A DNA stretch of 18,264 bases from Aquirhabdus sp. (GCA_030151145.1 JASLEL010000205.1:1-18264); one strand, 5' to 3'; counted from the first letter of the stretch, positions 1 to 7,590 are shown. Translations and numbers: made by a program. Notes: generated from the sequence alone by a model not told the origin.

Positions 1-413
1 GGAGCTTTGATCTGATCAATCGGCTGTTTGCCGCCATGCATCAGGGGGCGGTCCTCATGGCGCTGCATCGCAACCGTTTCTGGCAGACCCAGAATGCCCT
101 GAAAGTCGATATCGGTTTCTTTGTCGCGGGTCTTGAGTATGTGACGGGGCAGCCTGCTGTCGTGATGGGCAAGCCGTCGCCTGCGTTTTTTAACCGGGTG
201 CTGGCCGATGTCGGGGCGACTGCCGATCAGGTGCTGCTGGTCGGGGATGATATTGATAGTGATGTCGGTGGGGCCGAGGCGCAGGGGATTGCCGGAGTGC
301 TGGTCCAGACGGGTAAATATCGTGCGGCCTATGCCGCACAATCGGAGGTTAAGCCGACGGGGATCATCGGCAGTATCGCGGAACTGCCTGCTTATCTTGG
401 GCGTGCAGTCTGA
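1..413 (+). CDS. HAD-superfamily subfamily IIA phosphatase, LHPP-like (3' end only)
   Basis: The reading frame is open from the left edge (first full codon at base 3) to the TGA at 411-413, so the N-terminal part, including the nucleophile DxD motif, lies outside the window. What remains is the C-terminal half of a haloacid-dehalogenase hydrolase. It has the motif III lysine in GKPSP, followed by the motif IV acidic cluster GDDIDSDVGGA that holds magnesium. It closes with a QTGKYR stretch and a SEVKPTG stretch typical of the LHPP / TIGR01458 group. Members hydrolyse small phosphorylated substrates in the cytoplasm; the substrate cannot be told from sequence. The gene converges on the wzz-like gene with only 25 bases between their stops. 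It is probably a housekeeping neighbour and not part of the polysaccharide locus. Confidence 0.85.
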   Translation, partial: SFDLINRLFAAMHQGAVLMALHRNRFWQTQNALKVDIGFFVAGLEYVTGQPAVVMGKPSPAFFNRVLADVGATADQVLLVGDDIDSDVGGAEAQGIAGVLVQTGKYRAAYAAQSEVKPTGIIGSIAELPAYLGRAV

Positions 414-438
414 GTCGCGGTGTATAGATGCAGTGGTT

Positions 439-1344
439 TTATGGACGGCGCTGATAGCGCACATAGCCGATGACAAAGCCGATCAAAAGACCAATGCCGA
501 TCCCGGTGATGACGAAGGTCAGCAGATTGGGGAATGCGGCTTTAGGATTGACATAGATGCTGTGGATCGGTCGCGTCGCGAGCATATCCATATTAGCCAG
601 CAGGGCCTTGTAGAGGATTTCTTGTGAGTTCAGCGTGCTGAGCGCGGTATTTTTGCTGTCGAGCAGACGGATCGCGACCATGCTGGATTCAAAGGGAATG
701 CTGCTGTGACTGGCGTTGGCACGCGCCAGTTGTTGCTGAACTGCGGCGTTTTCTTCGTTGACTGCAGTGATCTGGCGTTGTGTCTGGTCGACCTGCCCGG
801 AGATCCGGGTATAGATCGGTTGACTGAGCGCGCGATGCTCCTGTCTTAACTCCTCAACGGTGGCCGCCAGATTGCGCTCGGCCTCTGTGGCACTATAGCC
901 GCGCACGACGATACGCACGAAGTCGGTATTTTTATTCACACTGCTTTTTAGCGTATGCAGATAAATATCACTGCGTTTGTCTTCGCCTTCTTCAAGGGGA
1001 AGGCCGAGTTTGCCAAGGACATTGCGTTTGGTCTGGGGCAGGTTGATGCGTTCGACCACCTGTACCGGATCTTCGATCAGGCGAGACTCACTCAGATGGA
1101 ATTCGCTGGTCAATCCCGATTCACTGGGCAGGCGTCCGACCTGAACGGTGACTTCGGCCTGCCAACGCGGCGGCAGGGTATAGGCCAGGATCACCGCGAT
1201 GATGGTAGTGATCAGGGTGATCAGCAGCATGCCGCGCCAGGACAGGCGAATGGTCGCCCAGATCGAGGTCAGATCAAAATCACGAGAGGATGCAGAGGTG
1301 TTCATCATGGCGCTGTGCATGGAATCAGAAGAAGGATGAGACAT
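439..1344 (-). CDS. wzz: Wzz-type polysaccharide chain-length determinant
   Basis: A 301-residue inner-membrane protein with the polysaccharide co-polymerase layout. A short cytoplasmic N-terminus is followed by a first membrane helix at about residues 38-57, a large periplasmic domain with a helical, glutamine-rich stretch around 190-230, and a second membrane helix at about 272-294 preceded by a proline-containing NPKAAFPN segment. It ends in a short basic tail. There is no C-terminal tyrosine-kinase (Wzc/BY-kinase) domain, so it fits the Wzz class that regulates the length of Wzy-made chains. The start at 1344 has no good Shine-Dalgarno sequence; in-frame ATGs at codons 9, 13 and 14 are alternatives. 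It is the last gene of the locus, 114 bases after the sugar transferase stop, and could be co-transcribed or have its own weak promoter. Function as a Wzz is a family inference. Confidence 0.8.
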   Translation of the reverse strand: MSHPSSDSMHSAMMNTSASSRDFDLTSIWATIRLSWRGMLLITLITTIIAVILAYTLPPRWQAEVTVQVGRLPSESGLTSEFHLSESRLIEDPVQVVERINLPQTKRNVLGKLGLPLEEGEDKRSDIYLHTLKSSVNKNTDFVRIVVRGYSATEAERNLAATVEELRQEHRALSQPIYTRISGQVDQTQRQITAVNEENAAVQQQLARANASHSSIPFESSMVAIRLLDSKNTALSTLNSQEILYKALLANMDMLATRPIHSIYVNPKAAFPNLLTFVITGIGIGLLIGFVIGYVRYQRRP

Positions 1345-1413
1345 GTTAATTCTGCTCGTGGACCAATCTGTTCTGGTTGGCGGTCTGTCGTAATGGTGAA
1401 TGATGAAAAGAGG

Positions 1414-1442
1414 TCTATAACCGGTGCAGGATTCTACCCCAA
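1414..1442 (-). promoter_or_regulatory. Weak candidate promoter before the wzz gene
   Basis: On the minus strand, TTGGGG (1442-1437) and TATAGA (1419-1414) are separated by 17 bases, in the 114-base gap before the wzz start. The -35 match is poor (3 of 6) and the -10 moderate (4 of 6). It is offered only because the gap is otherwise unexplained; read-through from the sugar transferase gene is equally plausible. Confidence 0.22.
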
Positions 1443-1458
1443 TGTGGCAGTCCTGTGC

Positions 1459-2160
1459 TCAGGCGGCGTCTTTTTTTATGGTGGAGTGTTCGTGCAGCAA
1501 CTCGGGTGACAGACCTGCGCTGGCAGGTGGCGGCGGGCATTCGATGACTGGCATGCGATTGCGCAGGATGATCTTGAGCGCAGTCCATACCAGGACTTTA
1601 AAGTCAAACAGGATGGATTCCTGAGTCAGATGGCGCACACGCAGGCGGTTTTTTTCGGGCAGGATCACGTCAAAGTACGTGGTGAGCGGGTCACTCGATT
1701 CGGCCAGCAGACGCTCTTCATGGATATACAGCAGTGAGGCAAGGTCGGTAATGCCGGGACGGTAGGCAAAAATGACTTTACGCGATTCCAGATCATAATG
1801 CGGCAGGTGGCTGACGACTTCCGGACGGGGGCCGACGATGCTCATTTCACCTTTGAGCACATTGATGAGCTGAGGGAGTTCATCGATTTTGGTCTTGCGC
1901 AGGAGTTTGCCGACCTGGGTGATGCGGTTGTCATGTGATGCAGTGATGTTGAGACCTGCGGCATCATGACGCATGGTGCGAAATTTGATAATCGAGAAAG
2001 GCAACTCATAACGACCGGTACGCACCTGCCGGAAAAAAACCGGGCCGGGGCTTTCGAGTTTGATTAATACCGCAACAATGAGTGCAATAGGCAGTAAAAC
2101 GGGGATCAGGCATATCGCAACGCAGATATCGAAAACGCGTTTAAGCACATTGTAATGCAT
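1459..2160 (-). CDS. Initiating sugar-phosphate transferase (monotopic phosphoglycosyl transferase)
   Basis: Transfers a sugar-1-phosphate from a nucleotide sugar to undecaprenyl phosphate, the first membrane step of repeat-unit assembly. At 233 residues it is the short, PglC/WcaJ-core form without the four extra N-terminal helices of WbaP. A hydrophobic re-entrant helix spans about residues 8-34, followed by the ESPGPVFFRQ motif (Ser37-Pro38) and KFRTMR. The catalytic Asp93-Glu94 pair sits in KIDELPQL, followed by GEMSIVGPRP and YRPGITDLASLL. The C-terminus has an unusual proline run (ECPPPPAS) and a charged tail. The ATG at 2160 is preferred because it aligns with the family N-terminus. A GTG at 2214 is also in frame but would lie upstream of the apparent promoter's transcription start. 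No strong Shine-Dalgarno is visible. The donor sugar cannot be read from sequence. Confidence 0.9.
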   Translation of the reverse strand: MHYNVLKRVFDICVAICLIPVLLPIALIVAVLIKLESPGPVFFRQVRTGRYELPFSIIKFRTMRHDAAGLNITASHDNRITQVGKLLRKTKIDELPQLINVLKGEMSIVGPRPEVVSHLPHYDLESRKVIFAYRPGITDLASLLYIHEERLLAESSDPLTTYFDVILPEKNRLRVRHLTQESILFDFKVLVWTALKIILRNRMPVIECPPPPASAGLSPELLHEHSTIKKDAA

Positions 2161-2198
2161 GGTGTCAACATCATGAGGCGGTTTCTTTCTTACGGGGC

Positions 2199-2226
2199 AG
2201 TATACAAGAAGCACTTCTTAAAGCAA
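2199..2226 (-). promoter_or_regulatory. Candidate promoter with a palindrome in its spacer
   Basis: On the minus strand, TTGCTT (2226-2221) and a good -10 TATACT (2204-2199) are 16 bases apart, giving a predicted start near 2192 and a leader of about 30 bases before the sugar transferase ATG at 2160. The spacer is almost wholly filled by the palindrome AAGAAG-TG-CTTCTT (2219-2206). A second palindrome, GCAAAA-AA-TTTTGC (2236-2223), covers the -35 region. This placement is what a repressor operator would look like, but the binding protein is unknown. Confidence 0.45.
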
Positions 2227-2236
2227 AATTTTTTGC
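2206..2236. repeat. Two adjacent 14-base palindromes
   Basis: Plus-strand bases 2206-2219 read AAGAAG-CA-CTTCTT and 2223-2236 read GCAAAA-TT-TTTTGC. Both have perfect 6-base arms with a 2-base centre, and they are three bases apart. They lie in the 232-base gap between the CgeB-like glycosyltransferase and the initiating transferase, over the candidate promoter. Confidence 0.6.
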
Positions 2237-2355
2237 CGAATAATCACAATTCAAGTGCTTGTTGCTACATCCACATGACCTTTTTAGTGATCTGTGTTGT
2301 GATGTTGCAAGTCGTGTTACCAGATGGTTTATATCTCATGGACGGCGATCCACGC

Positions 2356-2374
2356 CGCGGCGGGATAGGCCGCG
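2356..2374. repeat. GC-rich hairpin downstream of glycosyltransferase gene
   Basis: CGCGGC (2356-2361) and GCCGCG (2369-2374) form a 6-base-pair stem with a 7-base loop, about 20 bases past the TGA of the glycosyltransferase gene ending at 2393. A second small stem, GGCG/CGCC at 2344-2356, abuts it. Neither is followed by a run of T on the transcribed strand, so this is at best a weak or factor-dependent terminator. The rest of the 2161-2392 gap is AT-rich and holds the candidate promoter. Confidence 0.3.
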
Positions 2375-2392
2375 TCTGGCGTAGATGGCCGA

Positions 2393-3400
2393 TCAGGCCT
2401 TGGTGCGGTTCATCTGGCTGACCAGCTCATCCAGCCAGCCTTTGATGCGATATTTCTGATATATGATCGCATTGACGGGCTGATAGTCACTGGTGAGAAA
2501 ATCCGCTGCAATGACCGGTTGCTTGCGATCAATGATGCAGATGTTGGCCGCGCTGTAAAAATCATAGTCACGGATACTGGTATTGGTCGTGATCAGTTTC
2601 TTCTGGGCGCCTAGGGTTTCCAGCGTGCGCATGGTCAGGCCGGTCTGCTCGGGATGCTCGATATCCAGAATGATGCGTGAGTCGCGGAAGATTTCCTGCA
2701 CCTGTGCCTTCATCAAGGGATCGAAGCGGAAATCACTGAACTGTGCTTTGGCAAAGGCCGGGTTGATCAGCTTATAGACCCAGTACACCCATTTGGCCTG
2801 TAAATACAGATAAAAGAATACACGCGTGCTGGCGGGCAAAGCCTGACGTACCGCAGATGCGACGGCATAGCGGTCAGTGTGGGCGGTGCCGACGAAGCTG
2901 ATGTCGTAGCGGGAGTCGCTGGTCGAAGGCGCTTCAAAGCCCGGCGAGAAGAACAGCGGGCGGAAGCCGATACCGTATTGGGCCGCATCCTGACGATCAA
3001 AGGTGTAGGCATGATCAAAATGAATCAGATTGTCACGTGCGCGTGGCCGGTTGGCAAACGAATCCCACATGTAGAGGATAAAGCAGGCCGTGGGCAGGCT
3101 CTGGCGCCAGCGTTGCAGGGTCTTGGTCGAGAGGGTCTGACCGCTGATGACAAAGACCAGATCGTAGGCTTTATTGCCCAGACGCTGAAGCTCGCTCGCA
3201 TAAAAACGGTCCGCGATCTGGATCACAAGCTCGGGACGGACTTTGGTCACGGCTTTTAAAAACGCCGACTGAAACGGCCGGTCCATGATGAAGTCGACCT
3301 GTGCGCCGCGTCGCTCGAGCTCGGCATGGATTTCTTTTTCGTAGCCAAAAAATTGCGGGGCAACCAGCAAGACCTGCTTGCCTGCCAGAGAGTCTTGCAT
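2393..3400 (-). CDS. Glycosyltransferase, CgeB-like / group 1 fold
   Basis: A 335-residue soluble protein. The N-terminal half has a Rossmann-like start (KQVLLVAPQFFGYEKEI) and alternating hydrophobic strands such as DLVFVISGQTL (80-90) and CFILYMWDSF (106-115). The C-terminal half contains YDISFVGTAHTDRY (165-178) and, around 251-271, the segment EQTGLTMRTLETLGAQKKLI that resembles the nucleotide-sugar binding end of CgeB-type glycosyltransferases. It probably adds one sugar to the growing lipid-linked unit at the cytoplasmic face of the membrane. The start is supported by AGGA seven to eight bases upstream of the ATG. It begins four bases after the acetyltransferase stop, so the two are translated from one message. 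Family membership is by remembered motif resemblance; donor and acceptor are unknown. Confidence 0.68.
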   Translation of the reverse strand: MQDSLAGKQVLLVAPQFFGYEKEIHAELERRGAQVDFIMDRPFQSAFLKAVTKVRPELVIQIADRFYASELQRLGNKAYDLVFVISGQTLSTKTLQRWRQSLPTACFILYMWDSFANRPRARDNLIHFDHAYTFDRQDAAQYGIGFRPLFFSPGFEAPSTSDSRYDISFVGTAHTDRYAVASAVRQALPASTRVFFYLYLQAKWVYWVYKLINPAFAKAQFSDFRFDPLMKAQVQEIFRDSRIILDIEHPEQTGLTMRTLETLGAQKKLITTNTSIRDYDFYSAANICIIDRKQPVIAADFLTSDYQPVNAIIYQKYRIKGWLDELVSQMNRTKA

Positions 3401-3404
3401 GGTG

Positions 3405-3998
3405 TTATTCCTGACGTTTCAGAATACGGGCCGGGATGCCCGCGGCCAAGGCGTCATCGGGGATCGAGTCGAGGACCACGGCGTTGGCACCGATAGACAC
3501 ATTGTTGCCGAGCGTGATGCCGCCCAGCACTTTGGCACCCGCACCAATCAGCACATGATCACCGACGACGGGTCGGCGTGTGGCGTCGTAGGTGAAGTCG
3601 AGATCCTTGGCACCCAAGGTGACGCCCTGATAGATCACGGCATTCTTGCCGATCGACACGGCACCGATGACCGTGCCGTGGGTATGTGGAAAAAACAGCC
3701 CCGGGCCGATGCGGCAGATGGTGGCGATCTCGATGCCGAAGAGCAGGACATTGAGCATGGAGCAGATCCGCGCCAGAATGCCGTAGCCTGCGGCCTGCAG
3801 ATGATAGGACATGCGGTACAGCAGCACAGGCAGCATACGCGGCGACAGGGCTTTGAGCCAAAAGCGGATGCCTTCGGCCGCAAGATCACTGCCGGGATGA
3901 AACAGCTCGTGCTGGCGTAGCAGGTCCATGCGCAGCACGTCCTTGAAGCTCAGCGGATCGGATGCGGATTGATCAGTCGTCATGGCTTGGGCGTCCAT
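3405..3998 (-). CDS. Serine-acetyltransferase-like hexapeptide O-acetyltransferase
   Basis: A 197-residue protein with a helical N-terminal third and a left-handed beta-helix C-terminal domain. The helix repeats are visible as GTVIGAVSIGKNAVIYQG (108-125), VVGDHVLIGAGAKVLGG (144-160) and ITLGNNVSIGANAVVL (161-176). It ends with the CysE-like AAGIPARIL (185-193). The histidines in PHTHGTVIG (105 and 107) sit where CysE has its catalytic histidine. CysE proper acetylates serine for cysteine synthesis. In a polysaccharide locus, between an epimerase and a glycosyltransferase, acetylation of a sugar is the likelier role. That reassignment is inference from context; a true CysE activity is not excluded. 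The start at 3998 lies four bases after the epimerase stop with a weak GAG ribosome-binding site; the ATG at 3983 is an alternative. Confidence 0.8.
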   Translation of the reverse strand: MDAQAMTTDQSASDPLSFKDVLRMDLLRQHELFHPGSDLAAEGIRFWLKALSPRMLPVLLYRMSYHLQAAGYGILARICSMLNVLLFGIEIATICRIGPGLFFPHTHGTVIGAVSIGKNAVIYQGVTLGAKDLDFTYDATRRPVVGDHVLIGAGAKVLGGITLGNNVSIGANAVVLDSIPDDALAAGIPARILKRQE

Positions 3999-4002
3999 TT
4001 AC

Positions 4003-5142
4003 TCAGTTCATCAGTTTACGGGCGCGCAGTTCGTTGTTGGCCTGCTCCAGACGGTCTTCAGGCACGTCTTGCTCGTTGACCCAACTGGCGAAGCGCTGCA
4101 GACCTTCGCGCAGCGTGATCTTGGGGGTGACGCCCAAGCGGTCTTTTAAGCGGCTGACATCGGCGACATTATGACGAATATCGCCAATGCGGTATTGGCC
4201 GGTCACGACCAGCTTGGGCTCAAAACCAAAGGCACGCGAGAGTTCGCTGGCGACTTCTTTGACCGAGGTGGCCACGCCGCTACCGACATTGATCACGGTA
4301 TTTGGGGCTTTCTCGATCAAGAGACCCTGCAGCAGGGCTTCGGCGACATCATCGACATGGACGAAATCACGGCTTTCTTCGCCGTCTTCAAACAGGGGCA
4401 ACTCGCTGCCGAGACGGATCTTGGTCGAGAAAATCGACAGGATGCCGGTATAGGGATTGTTCAGCGACTGGCGTTCGCCGTAGACATTTTGCAGGCGGTA
4501 GATGACGTAGTCCATGCCCATCGATTCGCAGCCAATGCGTACCAGATCTTCCTGCGCATACTTGGTTGCGGCATAGATGGAGGCTGGGGAGACCTGATCG
4601 GTTTCCTTGGTGGGCACGACCTGCAGGGGTTGCTGGCAGGTCGGGCAAATCGGTTCCCATTGCGCACGTGCCAGCACGTCGGCCTGACGTGAGCTGGGGA
4701 ATACACGTCGATGGTCACAGGCGGCACACACGTAGGCACCTTCGCCATAGACCGAGCGGCTGGAGGAGAGCAGGACGCGGCGTACGGTTTTCTGCTCGGT
4801 TTTGACCAGTACATCAAACAGCAGCGCGGTGGCTTGCGTGTTGACTTCATTATAGCGGGCGATTTCGTACATGGACTGACCGGTGCCGGTCTCGGCTGCC
4901 AGATGGACCACGGCGTGGACGCCATCCAGTGCACGCTCAAGCGTCGCACGCGAGGTCACGTCGCCACGGATAAACTCAACACCGTCCTGCTGCAGCCAGT
5001 CCAGATCCTTGGGCAGCGCGCCATGGATCTGGGGGGAGAGCGTGTCCAGAATCCGCACCTTAAAGCCGGCCTTCAGGATTTTAGGGGTGAGATGTGAGCC
5101 TATAAACCCTGCGCCACCGGTGATCAAGACTAGATTGGACAT
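4003..5142 (-). CDS. Extended SDR sugar-nucleotide epimerase with zinc-ribbon insert, probable dTDP-L-rhamnose 4-epimerase
   Basis: A 379-residue NAD(P)-dependent short-chain dehydrogenase/reductase. The N-terminus carries GGAGFIG (9-15) for the cofactor. Ser126-128 lead the active-site strand, and the catalytic Tyr190 and Lys194 lie in SIYAATK. Between strand and tyrosine there is an insert with two cysteine pairs, Cys139-x2-Cys142 and Cys166-x2-Cys169, spaced like a zinc ribbon. I recall such a cysteine-bearing insert from dTDP-L-rhamnose 4-epimerases (Tll/WbiB type), which make dTDP-6-deoxy-L-talose. The rmlBDAC genes in this window would supply the substrate. A UDP-hexose 4-epimerase or related enzyme is the main alternative. 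The start at 5142 has a GAG seven to eight bases upstream. It heads a tight unit with the acetyltransferase and the CgeB-like glycosyltransferase. Confidence 0.78.
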   Translation of the reverse strand: MSNLVLITGGAGFIGSHLTPKILKAGFKVRILDTLSPQIHGALPKDLDWLQQDGVEFIRGDVTSRATLERALDGVHAVVHLAAETGTGQSMYEIARYNEVNTQATALLFDVLVKTEQKTVRRVLLSSSRSVYGEGAYVCAACDHRRVFPSSRQADVLARAQWEPICPTCQQPLQVVPTKETDQVSPASIYAATKYAQEDLVRIGCESMGMDYVIYRLQNVYGERQSLNNPYTGILSIFSTKIRLGSELPLFEDGEESRDFVHVDDVAEALLQGLLIEKAPNTVINVGSGVATSVKEVASELSRAFGFEPKLVVTGQYRIGDIRHNVADVSRLKDRLGVTPKITLREGLQRFASWVNEQDVPEDRLEQANNELRARKLMN

Positions 5143-5248
5143 GTGTGTTCTCGTTCAAAAAGAATAAATCTAAAAATGCCTGTGCTGGCGGTCGCGCATA
5201 TTAGCGTATCGTGTCCAGCCAGACCGTTTCTTTTAGTGCATCCCTGCA

Positions 5249-5272
5249 GCAGCTTCCGTATACGGAGGCTGC
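5249..5272. repeat. Ten-base-pair inverted repeat with TATA loop
   Basis: GCAGCTTCCG (5249-5258) and CGGAGGCTGC (5263-5272) pair around a TATA loop. As plus-strand RNA the stem has one G-U wobble; as minus-strand RNA the same position becomes a C-A mismatch. It sits about 20 bases after the stop of the GT4 gene in the 148-base gap before the epimerase. There is no T run on either side, so it could be a weak terminator, an operator (the core CCGTATACGG is fully palindromic) or neither. Confidence 0.4.
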
Positions 5273-5290
5273 GGTTCGTCGATGGCAGCA

Positions 5291-6304
5291 TCACAGCAGC
5301 GACTGATAAATCTCCAGATGTTTCTGAGCTGAGATATCCCACGAAAATTGGGTCGCCCGCTGATAGCCCTTGTCGACCAGGGCCTGCCGGGTCGGATCAT
5401 CCTGCATGTGCTGCATGGCTTGTGCAATCGCCTGCAGGTCATCCGGCTGGACGCTGATGGCAGCATCACCCACGACCTCAGGGATCGACGAGCTGTTGGC
5501 CGCGATGACCGGGCAGCCAAAGTACATGGCCTCAATCGGCGGCAGGCCGAAGCCTTCGTATTTGGAAGGGTAGACCATGCAGAGTGCCGAGCGGTAGAGC
5601 GCGATCATCTGGCCTGAGGTCACATTGCCGACGACATGGACCAGACCCTCAAGGCCGAGCGCGCGGATCTGCTCCTGCTCGGCGGGGTTAAATGGGGCAC
5701 CGGTACAGAGCAAGTGGACGCCGTCATGCTGTAGTCCAGACAGTTGAAATCCACTCAGGGCCGCGCCAAAATTCTTATAGCCGCCGCGCCCGCCGACATA
5801 GAGCACATAGCGCGGGATGACTGCGGGTAGCTGTGGCAGGGTTGCCTCGGTGCTGAGCTGGGTGTTGCCCAGTGAACAGCCCAGATGTACGACATGGATC
5901 GGGCAGCGGTTCGCCAATGTGGGGTAGATCGCCAGCAGATCTTTTTTGGTATTTTCCGAAATACAGATCAGGGCATCCGCCGTGAAATAGGAAATACGCC
6001 GCTCAATGATGTTGGGCAGGGCACCTTTGCCCTGAATCATGCCGAGCTCATAGGTCATGTCATAGACGGTCGAGACGTTTTTGGCTTTGGGGTTCCAGGC
6101 AAAGCGGAAATGGCTGGAATGAAAAATCCGGCTTCCCGCATAGACCGGCAGCATGCGGCTATAGCGGTGCCCCGAGATATGGCGCACAGTATCGGGCGGC
6201 GTCAGACGTTGGATGCGCGAGGTCATTTCCTGCCAGTAGACAGATGCACCGCCACTGCGCTGCAGGCGATAGATGATGTCATCGAAGGTGATGGTCAGGG
6301 ACAT
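5291..6304 (-). CDS. Glycosyltransferase family 4 (group 1)
   Basis: A 337-residue GT-B retaining glycosyltransferase. The N-terminal domain begins MSLTITFDDIIYRLQRSGG with the acceptor-side glycine-rich turn. The C-terminal donor domain shows YVGGRGGYKNF (179-189) and the E-x7-E signature Glu250...Glu258 in EGFGLPPIEA, followed by PVIAANSSSIPEVVGDAA. It should add one sugar to the undecaprenyl-linked unit in the cytoplasm. The ATG at 6304 is chosen because AAGGA lies eight bases upstream and because it matches the family N-terminus. An in-frame ATG at 6331 overlaps the polymerase stop (TGATG) but lacks a ribosome-binding site and would add nine residues. It is the last gene of the pgi-wzx-wzy unit. 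Donor sugar is unknown. Confidence 0.88.
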   Translation of the reverse strand: MSLTITFDDIIYRLQRSGGASVYWQEMTSRIQRLTPPDTVRHISGHRYSRMLPVYAGSRIFHSSHFRFAWNPKAKNVSTVYDMTYELGMIQGKGALPNIIERRISYFTADALICISENTKKDLLAIYPTLANRCPIHVVHLGCSLGNTQLSTEATLPQLPAVIPRYVLYVGGRGGYKNFGAALSGFQLSGLQHDGVHLLCTGAPFNPAEQEQIRALGLEGLVHVVGNVTSGQMIALYRSALCMVYPSKYEGFGLPPIEAMYFGCPVIAANSSSIPEVVGDAAISVQPDDLQAIAQAMQHMQDDPTRQALVDKGYQRATQFSWDISAQKHLEIYQSLL

Positions 6305-6330
6305 AGTACGCGTCCTTCTTGGGGATATCA

Positions 6331-7590
6331 TCAGTGCTGCTGATGCATGGTATTGGAGTAAGCCTGCGTATGATACGTATTTGGCGCGGGCTTGTCATGA
6401 GATGACGGTTGTCGTTTCAGTTTCTGCAGCAAAAAGCTGCTGGTCAGATAAAAAAACACCCCTTCAGAAAAATAGCCACCCCCCCGGATCAGCAGCTCGA
6501 TCAGGAAGCCGGTCATGATGCAGTGCGCCAGCAACTGTAAGGGCGGCAGCCGGTGGTGCTTGATAGTCATGAGCGAGCGGATACCCTGAGCGATCAGCAA
6601 CAGGACCAGACCCATACCGAAAATGCCGAATTCAGCCACCAGTTTGCTGGCGGTCGATCCACCATCAAACAGATTAAAGTTATCCCCGGTGATGAGCAGG
6701 ATACGCGCTGTCGCGTCGCCGGTGTCGTTGGCGATGCCGAATTGCTGAAAACCGATGCCGAGCCCTGCCGTATCACGTAATGCCAAAAACGCATTTTCCC
6801 AGCCTTGCAGATAGACCAGTGCGGACAGATTGCTGGAGTCGGCGGAGAGGTTGATGCGGTCAGCATAGTAATTCAGGTCTACAAATGCGGGAGCAACGAG
6901 GATGACCGGCAGCAGGATGAGCAGCATCTTGCGAAAATCAATGAGTGTCAGTGCGGCCAGCATCACCACGATCAGCATGGTCAGATTTTCGATATAGATG
7001 CCCCATGCTGCAAAGAATGCCAGCAGCAGCAGCGGATAATGGCGTGCCGCGACGTGATAGATGAGGAAGGGCGCGGTGGCCAGCGCAAAATGCGAGGGCT
7101 CTGAAAACAGGAAGCAGGGCTTGGGCGAAGCATTACCAAAAAAGTCGATCCCGGACAGCGAGACCAGCGCATTGACGATCAAAAGCAGCATGATCAGATG
7201 CAGCATTTTTTGCAGGGTGATTTCCTTTAAACAAGCCAGTTGTTGGCCAAATAGACGTGCGGCGATGAGTACGCCCAGCAACAGGATCAGACTACCAAAG
7301 AGCTTGGCTGGATCTTGCGTGAGCTGAAACAGGATGCCGACCAGCGCGTAATGAATGCAGATCAGATACATCCAGACCAGGCTTACGGCCAGATATCCCG
7401 TATGTTCACGCGGCACGCCGGGCTTGGGTGTCAGGTGTGCCATCACGCCCCAGACAAAGAGCGGCATGATGGCCAGCAGCAGTCCCAGCGCCTGTGAGGA
7501 GGCTTTGACCACCATCATGATCAGGGATGGCATGAAGACGATGGCAATGAACAGCAGCCTGAGCCTGAAGACGGGGATGGTCATGATCAT
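6331..7590 (-). CDS. wzy: O-antigen polymerase-like membrane protein (Wzy)
   Basis: A 419-residue, very hydrophobic protein with roughly ten membrane segments. Between them is a large polar loop at about residues 240-330, containing the segment YADRINLSADSSN, which is probably periplasmic. Wzy proteins share little sequence, so the call rests on topology, length and position beside the flippase, with no conserved catalytic motif that I can name. It would join undecaprenyl-linked repeat units at the periplasmic face. A WaaL-type ligase shares the same fold and cannot be ruled out from sequence alone. The start at 7590 is supported by GAGGA six bases upstream. It begins three bases after the flippase stop codon, implying coupled translation. 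The tail is polar and rich in histidine and glutamine. Confidence 0.75.
   Translation of the reverse strand: MIMTIPVFRLRLLFIAIVFMPSLIMMVVKASSQALGLLLAIMPLFVWGVMAHLTPKPGVPREHTGYLAVSLVWMYLICIHYALVGILFQLTQDPAKLFGSLILLLGVLIAARLFGQQLACLKEITLQKMLHLIMLLLIVNALVSLSGIDFFGNASPKPCFLFSEPSHFALATAPFLIYHVAARHYPLLLLAFFAAWGIYIENLTMLIVVMLAALTLIDFRKMLLILLPVILVAPAFVDLNYYADRINLSADSSNLSALVYLQGWENAFLALRDTAGLGIGFQQFGIANDTGDATARILLITGDNFNLFDGGSTASKLVAEFGIFGMGLVLLLIAQGIRSLMTIKHHRLPPLQLLAHCIMTGFLIELLIRGGGYFSEGVFFYLTSSFLLQKLKRQPSSHDKPAPNTYHTQAYSNTMHQQH

Noticed and set aside
448..460. GCGCT/AGCGC hairpin near the end of wzz as a bidirectional terminator between convergent genes
   Set aside because: It lies inside the wzz coding region and is not followed by a T run on either strand.
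2155..2421. 88-codon frame on the plus strand across the gap before the initiating transferase
   Set aside because: It runs antisense into two real genes at both ends, has no ribosome-binding site, and its hydrophobic stretch is a by-product of AT-rich intergenic DNA.
3122..4692. Several plus-strand frames opposite the acetyltransferase and the epimerase
   Set aside because: All are shadows of the minus-strand genes, whose products have clear catalytic motifs and tight operon spacing.
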